Source of the DNA: Xanthomonas translucens pv. translucens DSM 18974 | GTDB lineage: Bacteria; Pseudomonadota; Gammaproteobacteria; Xanthomonadales; Xanthomonadaceae | DNA: 15,466 nucleotides | Assembly (NCBI RefSeq): GCF_000331775.1 | Contig: NZ_CAPJ01000220.1 | Coordinates: forward strand, 1-15,466 | Direction of reading: 5' to 3' | Shown here: in pieces, positions 1 through 9,133 of the stretch | Numbering within the stretch: position 1 is the stretch's first letter | Layout of the letters: each line of letters begins with the position of its first letter | Notes under the pieces: generated by a model | Databases searched by the model: none | Told to the model about the DNA's origin: nothing | What the model saw: the letters and a program-made list of their open reading frames with translations, nothing else | Made by a program: the position numbers and the translations under genes

Positions 1-138
1 CAGCTCGGCGGACAGCAGGCGCCGCGCCTGCGCCTCGCCCGGCGTGCGCGGCGGATGCGGGCGCAGCCACAGCGCGACCGGGCCGTACCGCCATTGCGGC
101 GGGTCCGGGTGCAGCGGCGCTTCGGCAGGCTCGCTCAC
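1..138 (-). CDS. Truncated N-terminal part of an unrecognised protein
   Basis: An open minus-strand frame of 46 codons begins at a GTG at 138 and runs off the left edge. The peptide starts VSEPAEAPLHPDPPQWRYGP and continues VALWLRPHPP, then a charged stretch rich in Arg, Ala and Glu. Codon third positions are strongly G/C, as in neighbouring genes. A GGA lies about six bases before the GTG; another in-frame GTG upstream could also serve as start. I do not recognise the family. A 4'-phosphopantetheinyl-transferase-like N terminus is conceivable from the 'GPV-LWL' pattern, but no diagnostic motif lies inside the window, so this is a guess only. Confidence 0.5.
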   Translation of the reverse strand, partial: MSEPAEAPLHPDPPQWRYGPVALWLRPHPPRTPGEAQARRLLSAEL

Positions 139-267
139 GCGGCGTCCACAAACCACAATGGCCGCTGCGACAGGCCTGCCCGGGTACACGGGCGCTTCAC
201 GGCAGCGCTCCTTAAATGTCGCACGCCACACCGCTTCCGGTGCGGGCAGAATCTAGGAGTGTTACCC

Positions 268-519
268 ATGGGCATCATCATCTGGTTGATCGTCGGCGGC
301 ATCGTGGGCTGGCTGGCCAGCATCATCATGCGCCGTGACGCACAGCAGGGCATTATCCTGAATATCGTCGTCGGCATCGTCGGCGCGCTGATCGCCGGCT
401 GGTTGTTCGGCGGCGGCATCAACCAGGCGATCACGCTGTGGACGTTCCTGTACTCGTTGATCGGCGCGGTGATCCTGCTGGCCATCGTCAACCTGTTCAC
501 CCGCGGCCGCGCGCGCTAA
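268..519 (+). CDS. GlsB/YeaQ/YmgE-family small membrane protein
   Basis: This 83-residue protein belongs by pattern to the transglycosylase-associated family (GlsB/YeaQ/YmgE), small inner-membrane proteins often linked to stress responses; their biochemical role is not settled. It has three hydrophobic segments, at about residues 2-20, 28-48 and 54-78. They are glycine-rich (IVGGIVGWLAS, then IVVGIVGALIAGWLFGGG), and the tail is basic (RGRAR). The length is typical of the family. The ATG at 268 was chosen because TAGGAGT lies about seven bases upstream; the longer in-frame reading from 55 is arginine-rich and lacks a ribosome-binding site. The gene is monocistronic, followed after 24 bases by a strong intrinsic terminator. 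No clear promoter was identified in 139-267. Confidence 0.88.
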   Translation: MGIIIWLIVGGIVGWLASIIMRRDAQQGIILNIVVGIVGALIAGWLFGGGINQAITLWTFLYSLIGAVILLAIVNLFTRGRAR

Positions 520-543
520 GCGCAAACGCCACTGCAGGTGTAT

Positions 544-575
544 GCAAACGCCCGGTCCGCCGGGCGTTTGCTTTT
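544..575 (+). terminator. Intrinsic terminator of the small membrane protein gene
   Basis: A perfect 12-bp stem (GCAAACGCCCGG at 544-555 with CCGGGCGTTTGC at 560-571) closes a 4-base loop, TCCG, and is followed directly by TTTT. It lies 24 bases after the stop of the plus-strand gene. The minus-strand gene from the other side ends at 586, so the stem could also stop leftward transcription, although the sequence beyond it on that strand is not U-rich. Confidence 0.9.
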
Positions 576-585
576 GCGGCGCCGT

Positions 586-1017
586 TCACGAGGCGACGCG
601 GTCGGCCGGATGCTGCACGCCGTCGTTGACCGGCACCGCAATGGCCAGCGCATACGGATCCACGCCGTGCAGGCAGCCGACGTTGTAGCCGTATTCGCCG
701 GGATCGGAGCGGCGCTGGTGATGCGTGTAGATTCCGCACACGCCGCAGAAATAATGCTGCGCGGTGTGGGTGTTGAAGCGGTACAGGCGCAGCGCCTCGG
801 CCCCCTCGCGCACGTGCAGTGCGGCCAACGGCACCGAGGCGACGATCGCGCCGCGGCGGCGGCACAGCGAGCAGTTGCAGCGGCGCGGATCGACGATGCC
901 GTGCGGCAGTTCCAGGTCGATCTGCACCGCGCCGCAGTGGCAGCTGAGCCGGTGCAGCGGCGCGATCGCAGTGCCGCCGACCTTGTCGATGCAGCGGCGC
1001 GGATGGCGTTCGCTCAT
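586..1017 (-). CDS. GFA-family zinc-binding protein (glutathione-dependent formaldehyde-activating-like)
   Basis: This 143-residue protein has the cysteine pattern of the GFA family (named after Gfa, which promotes S-hydroxymethylglutathione formation). CHCGA holds Cys26 and Cys28, CNCSLC holds Cys47, Cys49 and Cys52, and FCGVCG holds Cys91 and Cys94; these are the expected ligands of the structural and catalytic zinc ions. The length fits the family. Most members have unproven substrates, so 'GFA family' is safer than a formaldehyde-specific name. The ATG at 1017 overlaps the TGA of the upstream exonuclease gene by four bases (ATGA), and AAGGA lies about eight bases before it within that gene, so translational coupling is likely. 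The N-terminal 20 residues are basic and precede the first zinc motif. Confidence 0.88.
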   Translation of the reverse strand: MSERHPRRCIDKVGGTAIAPLHRLSCHCGAVQIDLELPHGIVDPRRCNCSLCRRRGAIVASVPLAALHVREGAEALRLYRFNTHTAQHYFCGVCGIYTHHQRRSDPGEYGYNVGCLHGVDPYALAIAVPVNDGVQHPADRVAS

Positions 1018-1799
1018 GCGCTGGGTCCTTCGACGTCGAGTTCGATCCAGGCCGGCGCATGGTCGCTGGGGCGTTCCCAGCCGCGCGGCTCGCGGTCGAT
1101 GCCGGCCGCGCGCGTATGCGCTTTCAGCGCGTCGGAGACCAGGGTCAGGTCGATGCGCAGGCCGAGGTCGCGGCGGAAGCCGGCCTGGCGATAGTCCCAC
1201 CAGCTGAAGATGCCGCCGTCTTCGTGGTGCAGGCGGAAGCCATCGTGCAGGCCCAGCGCCTGCAGCTTGTGCAACGCGCCGCGCTCGGCGCTGGAGGTGA
1301 GGATGTGGTTGTCGCTCCACACCAGTGGATCGTGCACGTCGCGCGCGTCCGGGGCGATGTTGAAATCGCCCAGCACCACCATGCGCGGGTGGCGCTGCAG
1401 TTCGGCGGCGAGCCAGGCATGCACCGCTTCGAGCCAGCGCAGCTTGTAGGCGTACTTGTCGGTACCCACGTCCTGGCCGTTGACCACATACAGGTTGACG
1501 ATGCGCAGCTCGCCGACGGTGGCGGCGATGACCCGCTGCTGCACGTCCTCCAGCCCGGGCACGCCGATCTGCACGTCGCTGAGCGGCGTGCGCGACAGGA
1601 TCGCCACACCGTTGTAGGTCTTCTGCCCGGCGAACACGCTGCGGTACCCAGCCTCGGCCAGCACCGCGTCGGGGAACTTGTGGTCTTCCAGCTTGGTTTC
1701 CTGGATGCCGACCACGTCCGGCGCGAACGCGGCCAGCCACTGTTGCAGGTGCGGCAGGCGCACGTTGAGCGAGTTGACGTTCCAGGAGGCGATCTTCAA
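1014..1799 (-). CDS. xthA: Exodeoxyribonuclease III family AP endonuclease
   Basis: This 261-residue protein of the endonuclease/exonuclease/phosphatase superfamily cleaves DNA at abasic sites and degrades 3' ends in base-excision repair. Family catalytic residues are all visible: Asn7 in SWNVNS, Glu34 in IQETK, Tyr104 in NLYVVNG, Asp145 and Asn147 in GDFNIAP, Asp217 in LRIDLTL, and Asp246-His247 in SDHAP. Length is typical (about 250-270). The start is a TTG at 1799, giving the conserved beginning MKIASWNVNS with nothing missing; no ATG is available in frame upstream. A GGA lies roughly ten bases before it. The stop overlaps the start of the GFA gene, and the aldehyde dehydrogenase gene lies 138 bases upstream on the same strand, so the three may be co-transcribed. 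Confidence 0.93.
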   Translation of the reverse strand: MKIASWNVNSLNVRLPHLQQWLAAFAPDVVGIQETKLEDHKFPDAVLAEAGYRSVFAGQKTYNGVAILSRTPLSDVQIGVPGLEDVQQRVIAATVGELRIVNLYVVNGQDVGTDKYAYKLRWLEAVHAWLAAELQRHPRMVVLGDFNIAPDARDVHDPLVWSDNHILTSSAERGALHKLQALGLHDGFRLHHEDGGIFSWWDYRQAGFRRDLGLRIDLTLVSDALKAHTRAAGIDREPRGWERPSDHAPAWIELDVEGPSA

Positions 1800-1937
1800 A
1801 GGGAAATCCGTGACGGGGCGGCCAGCGGGTAGTTTGACCGTTGCCCGCCGCGACGGCCAATCCCGCCACGCCAGCGCCCGCTCGGCGGCGTGTGCCGCAG
1901 CGGCCGCGGCCGCCGCTCCATGCCCGGGTCTGCGCGA

Positions 1938-3374
1938 TCAGCGCAGCAGCAGATCCACCAGCCGCGCAATTCTGGCGTACGGCGGTTTCAGCCAATCGCT
2001 GGCGGCCCAGCGCGACTGCCACAGGATCGGCAGCGCCTTGCTGAAGGCGTCGAAGCCGGCGCGGCCGTGGTAGGCGCCCATGCCGCTGGGGCCGATGCCG
2101 CCGAACGGCAGCGCGTTGGCGGCGAAATGCAGCAGGCTGTCGTTGACGGTGACGCCGCCGGCGACGGTGGCATGCAGGATCGCCTCCACCTGCGCGCGGT
2201 CGTGGCTGAAGGGATACAGCGCCAGCGGCCGGTCGCGGCGGTTGACCAGCGCGATCGCCTCGTCCAGCGTGCGGTAGCTGCACAGCGGCAGGATCGGGCC
2301 GAAGATCTCCTCCTGCATCAGCAGCGCGTCGTCGCCGGGCTGCAGCACCACGGTCGGCACGATCAGGCGTTCGCGTTCGGCGCGCCCGGGTTCGACGCTG
2401 GCCAGTTCGATGACTTCCAGCCCGCGCGCGCGGGCGTCGTCCAGATAGCCGCGCAGGCGCCGGTACTGGCCTGCGTTGACGATGCGGGTGTAGTCGTCGG
2501 CCGCGGCGAAGTCGCCGTAGCGCGCCAGCACCTGCGCGCGCAGCGCCTGCACCAGCGCCGCGCTGCGGCCGGCGTCGATCAGCACGTAGTCCGGGGCGAT
2601 GCAGGTCTGCCCGGCGTTGAACCACTTGCCGGTGGCCAGGCGCGCGGCGGCCTGCGCGAGCGGGTAGTCGGCACAGACGATGGCCGGCGACTTGCCGCCC
2701 AACTCCAGGGTCAGCGGGGTCAGGTTCGGCGCCGCGGCGGCCATCACCTTGCGCCCGACCGCGGTGGAGCCGGTGAACACCAGATGGTCCAGCGGCAGCG
2801 CGGCGAAGGCGCCGGCCACCTCGGCCGCGCCCAGCGCCACCGCCACCCGTTGCGGCGGGAATACCTCGGCCAGCAGCGCCTGCAGGAACTGCGCGGTGCG
2901 CGGGGTGTGCTCGGACGGTTTCAGGTAGACGTGGTTGCCGGCGGCGATCGCGGTGGCCAGCGGGATCAGCGCCAGGTTGACCGGATAGTTCCATGGCGCG
3001 ATCACCCCGACCACGCCGACCGGCACCGGCCGCACTTCCGCACGCGCCGGCCATAGCCGCCAGCCGGCGCCGACGCGCTGCGGCTGCATCCAGCGCTTGA
3101 GGTGGCGCAGCAAGTGATCGATCTCGCCGAGCACGGTCATGCCGTCGGCGAGCAGCGATTCGTGGCGCGAGCGATGGCCGAAATCGGCGGCGATGGCGTC
3201 GGCCATCTCCGGCAGGCGCCGCTTCAGCGCCGCGCGCAGGCGCAGCAGGTCGTCGCGGCGCTGCGCCTGGTCGGGCTTGGCGGCCTGCCAGGCGGCGCGC
3301 AGCCGCTGCAAGGTGACCGACAATGCGGCGAGCGGCGTGTCGGTGGCGCCGGAAGTGGGGGCGGAAATGACCAT
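1938..3374 (-). CDS. Aldehyde dehydrogenase, coniferyl/fatty-aldehyde (class 3-like) type
   Basis: This 478-residue NAD(P)+-dependent aldehyde dehydrogenase oxidises an aldehyde to a carboxylic acid in the cytoplasm. Visible motifs are APWNYP at 126-131, KPSEHTP near 152, FTGSTAVGR at 200-208, catalytic Glu224 in LELGGKSP, catalytic Cys258 in NAGQTCIAPDY, and Glu356 in EEIFGP. The shape (short N terminus, 'PFGGIGPSGMGAYHG' near 423-437, hydrophobic C-terminal YARIARLVDLLLR) fits the coniferyl aldehyde dehydrogenase/ALDH3-like group; the true substrate cannot be read from sequence. The ATG at 3374 was chosen because the open frame further upstream, to 3515, translates REP-repeat DNA. No ribosome-binding site precedes this ATG, and a TATAGT box lies six bases upstream, suggesting a leaderless message. 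Confidence 0.93.
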   Translation of the reverse strand: MVISAPTSGATDTPLAALSVTLQRLRAAWQAAKPDQAQRRDDLLRLRAALKRRLPEMADAIAADFGHRSRHESLLADGMTVLGEIDHLLRHLKRWMQPQRVGAGWRLWPARAEVRPVPVGVVGVIAPWNYPVNLALIPLATAIAAGNHVYLKPSEHTPRTAQFLQALLAEVFPPQRVAVALGAAEVAGAFAALPLDHLVFTGSTAVGRKVMAAAAPNLTPLTLELGGKSPAIVCADYPLAQAAARLATGKWFNAGQTCIAPDYVLIDAGRSAALVQALRAQVLARYGDFAAADDYTRIVNAGQYRRLRGYLDDARARGLEVIELASVEPGRAERERLIVPTVVLQPGDDALLMQEEIFGPILPLCSYRTLDEAIALVNRRDRPLALYPFSHDRAQVEAILHATVAGGVTVNDSLLHFAANALPFGGIGPSGMGAYHGRAGFDAFSKALPILWQSRWAASDWLKPPYARIARLVDLLLR

Positions 3375-3380
3375 GCACGC

Positions 3381-3386
3381 ACTATA
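3381..3386 (-). promoter_or_regulatory. Possible -10 box (TATAGT) of the aldehyde dehydrogenase gene
   Basis: On the minus strand TATAGT lies six bases before the ATG at 3374. Transcription starting at the usual distance from a -10 box would begin on or next to that ATG, giving a leaderless mRNA, which agrees with the missing ribosome-binding site. No convincing -35 hexamer is visible. Confidence 0.35.
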
Positions 3387-3449
3387 CGATGGCGGTGTAT
3401 GGCGCGATGCGCGGCAGTGCCAGCAGGCATGGCCTGCGCCGACCTGTGT

Positions 3450-3473
3450 GTCGCGGCTGAAGCCGCTCCTACA
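3450..3473 (+). repeat. REP-like palindromic element, single copy
   Basis: The element contains GCGGCT-GA-AGCCGC, a perfect 6-bp stem with a two-base loop, followed by TCCTACA. The same 24-base unit occurs twice, inverted, at 9991-10067. It is the common intergenic repeat seen, as I recall, throughout Xanthomonas and Stenotrophomonas genomes. It lies in the 278-bp gap between the aldehyde dehydrogenase gene and the symporter gene; apart from two hairpins (3593-3617 and 3622-3638), nothing else was recognised in that gap. Confidence 0.85.
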
Positions 3474-3621
3474 GGACGCGCTGCAGCGTCGCCACTGCGT
3501 CATGCGGCACGACAAGGCCGTGCGCGTCGAGCCAGCAAGTGTGCAGACCGCCGACCCTCAGCCCCTGCGCGCGCGGCGCATGCCGCACACGACGACGCCG
3601 ACGCAAGGCCGGCGTCGCCCT

Positions 3622-3638
3622 GCCGGGAGCATCCCGGC
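3622..3638 (-). terminator. Possible 3' hairpin of the symporter gene
   Basis: GCCGGGA (3622-3628) pairs perfectly with TCCCGGC (3632-3638) across a three-base loop, 15 bases after the symporter stop on the minus strand. A second 8-bp stem follows at 3593-3600/3610-3617. Neither is followed by a run of U, so these are 3'-end stability or weak termination structures at best. Confidence 0.35.
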
Positions 3639-3652
3639 GCAAGGGGCAGCGC

Positions 3653-5312
3653 TTACTTGGTGATGTCCACGTCCTTGGTCTCGCGCAGGAAGAACAGGCC
3701 GATGACGAAGGTCATCAATGCGATGCCGATCGGGTACCACAGGCCGTAGTACATGTTGCCGGTCGCCGCGACCAGGGCGAAGGAGATGGTCGGCAGGAAG
3801 CCGCCGAACCAACCGTTGCCGATGTGGTAAGGCAGCGACATCGAGGTATAGCGGATCCGGGTCGGGAACAGCTCGACCAGGTAGGCGGCGATCGGGCCGT
3901 AGACCATGGTCACGTAGATCACCAGGATCCACAGCAGCAGCAGCGTCATCGGCTTGTTGATGCGCGCCGGATCGGCCTTCTCCGGATAGCCGGCCGCAGT
4001 CAGCGCGCCCTTCAGCTGCTTGCCGAACGCATCGGATTTGGCTTTGGCCTCGTCCTTGCCCAGCCCGGCGGCCTCGTATGCGGGCACCTGGGTGCCGCCG
4101 ATGCTGACCTGCGCCAACGACCCCGCCGCCGCCGGCTTGATCGCGTAAGGCACGCCGGCCTTGGCCAGCGCCGCGGCAGCGACGTCGCAGGAGTTGGTGA
4201 ACTTGGCCTTGCCGATCGGATCGAACTGGAAGCTGCAGGTCGCCGGATCGGCGACCACCGTGGCCGGCGCGCTCTGCCGGGCTTCCTCGACCGCCGGGTT
4301 GGCGAAGTGGGTCAGGCCCTTGAAGATCGGGAAATAGGTCAGCGCCGCCAGCAGGCAGCCGGCGAGGATGATCTTCTTGCGCCCGATCTTGTCGGACAGC
4401 CAGCCGAAGATCACGAAGAACGGCGTGGCCAGCGCCAGCGCCGCCGCGATCAGCAGGTTGGCGGTAGTGCCGTCGACCTTCAGCGTCTGGGTCAGGAAGA
4501 ACAGCGAGTAGAACTGGCCGCCGTACCACACCACGGCCTGGCCGGCGGTGGCGCCGAGCAGCACCAGCAGCATCAGGCGGAAATTGCCGTCCTTGGAGGC
4601 TGTCGCGGAACGGCTGTTTGGAGCCCTTGCCCTCGGACTTCATCTGCTGGAACAGTGGCGATTCGCTCAACTGCATGCGGATCCACACCGACACGCCGAG
4701 CAGCACGATCGAGACCATGAACGGAATGCGCCAGCCCCAGTCTTCGAACACTTCGGTACCCAGGGTCATGCGCGTGCCCAGGATCACCAGCAGCGACAGG
4801 AACAGGCCCAGCGTGGCGGTGGTCTGGATGAAGCTGGTGTACAGGCCGCGCTTGCCTGGCGGCGCGTGCTCGGCCACGTAGGTCGCTGCGCCGCCGTATT
4901 CGCCGCCCAACGCCAGGCCCTGCACCAGACGCAGCACGATCAGGATGATCGGCGCGGCCATGCCGATGCTGGCGTAGTTGGGCAGGATGCCGACGATGAA
5001 GGTGGACAGGCCCATCAGCACGATGGTGACCAGGAAGGTGTACTTGCGGCCGATGCGATCGCCCAGGCTGCCGAAGAACGCGGCGCCGAACGGGCGCACC
5101 GCGAAACCGGCGGCGAAGGCCAGCAGCGCGAAGATGAAGCCAGTGGTCTCGTTGACCCCACTGAAGAACTGCTTGGCGATGATCGCGGCGAGCGAGCCGT
5201 ACAGATAGAAGTCGTACCACTCGAAGACCGTACCCAGACTGGAGGCGAAGATCACTTTCTTGTGACCTTGGGTCAGGGGCTTGCCCGACGGGTTGATGGC
5301 GGTGCTGGACAT
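3653..5312 (-). pseudogene. MHS-family MFS symporter gene, interrupted by a +1 frameshift
   Basis: Two frames together encode a complete major-facilitator transporter of the metabolite:H+ symporter group, about 552 residues, an inner-membrane organic-acid or related solute importer. The first frame, from ATG 5312 (GGAGGGG nine bases upstream), gives residues 1-238, with EWYDFYLYGS, the A-motif GSLGDRIGRK at 81-90 and RLVQGLALGGEYGG. After AGC at 4601-4599 the bases CTCC replace an expected triplet. The second frame resumes with AAG at 4594, runs KDGNFRLMLLVLLG, repeats the motif in SDKIGRKK and ends at TAA 3653. Without the extra base the protein is intact. An unusual ~120-residue loop with two cysteines lies between the predicted TM9 and TM10. 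The porin gene lies 125 bp upstream. A sequencing error is as likely as real decay. Confidence 0.85.
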
Positions 5313-5396
5313 AGGAAGCTTCCCCTCCGAAGCGGGTGGTGTGGCGATGAGGTGATCGGGTGGCGCGATCCGTCGCGGGTGCATGGCGAGTCCGCA

Positions 5397-5430
5397 GCGG
5401 CGCGGCGCGCCCTCCCGGGCGCCGCGCCGC
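5397..5430 (-). other. GC-rich 12-bp hairpin between porin and symporter genes
   Basis: GCGGCGCGGCGC (5397-5408) pairs perfectly with GCGCCGCGCCGC (5419-5430), leaving a ten-base loop. It starts seven bases past the porin stop. There is no U tract, so it may be a processing or mRNA-stability element that sets porin above symporter expression, rather than a full terminator. Confidence 0.55.
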
Positions 5431-5437
5431 CGTGGCC

Positions 5438-6844
5438 TCAGAAGCTGTACTTGGTGGTGAACTGCAGGCGGGTGATGTCGCCCTTGGCGCCGCTTTCGAT
5501 CTCGCGCTTGCCGACCATCAATTCGGCACCGACATCGACCTTGGGCAGCGGCGTGTAAAAGATGTTGCCGCGCAGGCTCTGCACGTTCTTGGTCACGCCC
5601 AGCCCGGTCAGCGCAGTGTCGTTGTCGTAGTCGCTGCGCGCGTAGATCAGGTTGGTGCGCAGCTTCGGCGAGAACGCATGACGCCAGCCGATGTAGCCGG
5701 CGACCACGCCGACCGTGTCCAGGTCGCGGTCGGCCGCGTCGTAGACCGCGTCCTGGGCAATGCCCAGGCCGACGTAGCGGCCGATGCCTTCGCCGCCGCT
5801 GAGCTGGTAGAACAGGCTGTCGCTGCCCCCCGCCACCCACTTGCCGCCCAGGGTCAGGCCGCCGGCGGCCTTGCTGGCGTTTGCGCCGGTGGCGCGGTTG
5901 TCCACCTTCAGCTGGCCGAGCAGGCCACCGATGCCGAAGCTGCCCCAGTCGCCCTTCCAGCCGTAGCGTACGGTCAGGTCCGGCAGCGCGCCGCGGTCGG
6001 AGCTGGCGCTGGTGATCACGCCGGTCGTGCTGCGGTTGTAGACGGTGGTTTCCGGGTTCTCCAGGGCGACGCTGAAGCCGCCGTTGGTGTAGCGCAGCTG
6101 CGCCTGGCGCACGAAGATCACCCCGTCGGTGGGACCGATGAAGTCGGCCGCCTCCGGCAGCGCCGCCGGGTCCATGAAGTTGGACCAGGTCTGGCCGGCC
6201 AGCCAGTGGTTCCAGTACATGTAGGCGTGGCGCAGGGTGGCGCCGTAGGTATTGGTGGCGGTCTGGGTACCCAGCGCATTGCCGAAGAAATCCAGTTCTA
6301 CCAGCGCGCCGGCCTTGTTGCCGGCGTCGCTGACGCTGTCCACGCCCACGTTGATCCGCGAGAACTTGGCATGCGCGTTGTAGTCGGTACCGGACTTGCC
6401 GCCGCCGACCGGGGTCTGCCCGGGCAGGTACAGCGCGCGCCCGGTGGCGTCGTCGGCGAGCTGGCCGTCGCCGGTGCGGGTGGCCAGGAAATCGGCCTTG
6501 ATGAAGCCGCCGACCTTGAACGTGGTGCCGGGGGCGGCGCCGGGGGTAATCGTGGTCACCTGGATCGGCGCCTTGCCGGCCGGCAGCGCCGCTGGCGCGG
6601 CCTGGTTCGACTTCACGGCGGCGACCTCGCTCTGGGCCTGCGCGATCTGGCCCTGCTGCTGTTGCTGCGAGGACAGCAGCTGCTGCACCTGCCGCTCCAG
6701 CTCGGCCACGCGGGCTTCCAGCGCCTGCTCGCGCGCCGACGGGGTCTTGCCGCTCTGGGCGAAGGCCGCGCCGGGCGCGATCAGCGCGACGAACAGCGCG
6801 GCGGCCAACGGGCGCCGTGCCAAGGATGCGATGCGGTGGCTCAT
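5438..6844 (-). CDS. DcaP-like trimeric outer-membrane porin
   Basis: This 468-residue protein resembles the DcaP family, trimeric outer-membrane channels first linked to dicarboxylate uptake in Acinetobacter. Order of parts: a signal peptide, residues 1-29, with cleavage likely after GAAFA; a Gln/Glu-rich coiled coil at about 38-80 (ALEARVAELERQVQQLL, then a run of glutamines); a linker rich in Ala and Pro; then a beta-barrel from about 108 (FKVGGFIKADFLATR). The barrel shows alternating aromatic strands and ends in Phe (TTKYSF), the usual outer-membrane assembly signal. The ATG at 6844 is preceded by GGGAGGGAGTA, an excellent ribosome-binding site. It is first in a two-gene unit with the MHS symporter and divergent from acs, which suggests uptake of an organic acid; the substrate is not shown by sequence. 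Confidence 0.88.
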   Translation of the reverse strand: MSHRIASLARRPLAAALFVALIAPGAAFAQSGKTPSAREQALEARVAELERQVQQLLSSQQQQQGQIAQAQSEVAAVKSNQAAPAALPAGKAPIQVTTITPGAAPGTTFKVGGFIKADFLATRTGDGQLADDATGRALYLPGQTPVGGGKSGTDYNAHAKFSRINVGVDSVSDAGNKAGALVELDFFGNALGTQTATNTYGATLRHAYMYWNHWLAGQTWSNFMDPAALPEAADFIGPTDGVIFVRQAQLRYTNGGFSVALENPETTVYNRSTTGVITSASSDRGALPDLTVRYGWKGDWGSFGIGGLLGQLKVDNRATGANASKAAGGLTLGGKWVAGGSDSLFYQLSGGEGIGRYVGLGIAQDAVYDAADRDLDTVGVVAGYIGWRHAFSPKLRTNLIYARSDYDNDTALTGLGVTKNVQSLRGNIFYTPLPKVDVGAELMVGKREIESGAKGDITRLQFTTKYSF

Positions 6845-6953
6845 TACTCCCTCCCGAATAATGGATGTCCGCCGCGCGCAGGCACGGCTGGGTGCACAAT
6901 GCGCGCCGCGGCCGGCCGCGCCTATTGGCCATTAGTCGAACGGGGCGGGGTTT

Positions 6954-6964
6954 ACGACCATCGT
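6954..6964. promoter_or_regulatory. Palindrome in the porin/acs divergent promoter region, candidate activator site
   Basis: ACGA-CCA-TCGT is a perfect 4+4 palindrome flanked by TTT and CTAAAG, giving a wider imperfect symmetry (TTTA...TAAA). It lies 95 bp before the acs start and 109 bp before the porin start, near the middle of the 215-bp gap (6845-7059). A LuxR-type response regulator gene follows acs, so this is a reasonable candidate operator. A second imperfect palindrome, TATTGGCCATTA, lies at 6923-6934. Promoter boxes are not clear: a weak -10-like TTAACA lies at 6987-6992 for acs. Confidence 0.4.
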
Positions 6965-7059
6965 CTAAAGCCCGGCGCGTGCGCGCTTAACAGTGAATGC
7001 GGCAAACTGCGCGATGACGCGCCGCCGCATGCGGCGCCCCGTTCATTGCAGAGGGCACC

Positions 7060-9003
<1,944 letters not shown>

Positions 9004-9018
9004 CGCGCGTCGGCAATG

Positions 9019-9123
9019 GGGAATCGAGAATGGGGAATGGGAAACGGTATTTCCCGATCGCTTCATTACCCAGGACGCCCGACATCCTGCTTTTGCCGTT
9101 GCCATTCCCCCTTCCCGATTCCC
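9019..9123. repeat. Inverted repeat pair of the GGGAATCG...GGGAATGG type
   Basis: The left arm (9019-9047) and right arm (9096-9123) are near-perfect inverse copies about 28 bases long: the left reads GGGAATCGAGAATGGGGAAT onward, and the reverse of the right reads GGGAATCGGGAAGGGGGAAT onward. The 48-base spacer shows no gene. The pair fills most of the 130-bp gap between acs and the response-regulator gene and ends ten bases before that gene's ATG. If transcribed, it would fold into a long stem. Confidence 0.85.
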
Positions 9124-9133
9124 GGCCCCGCCA

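Noticed and set aside
55..267. N-terminal extension of the GlsB-like protein
   Set aside because: The added 71 residues are Arg-rich and unlike the family; a good ribosome-binding site directly precedes the ATG at 268.
1900..1913. 14-base palindrome GCGGCCGCGGCCGC between aldehyde dehydrogenase and exonuclease genes
   Set aside because: A pure G/C self-complementary run is expected by chance at this base composition and nothing else marks it as a site.
3375..3515. N-terminal extension of the aldehyde dehydrogenase to 3515
   Set aside because: The extra 47 residues include CRSGFSRDTQ, which is a translation of the REP repeat; family proteins begin near the ATG at 3374.
3558..6932. A single 1124-codon minus-strand frame spanning porin and symporter
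   Set aside because: Only the section from 5312 to about 4596 is real coding (symporter N-terminal half). The rest is out-of-frame reading of the porin and of the symporter C-terminal half.
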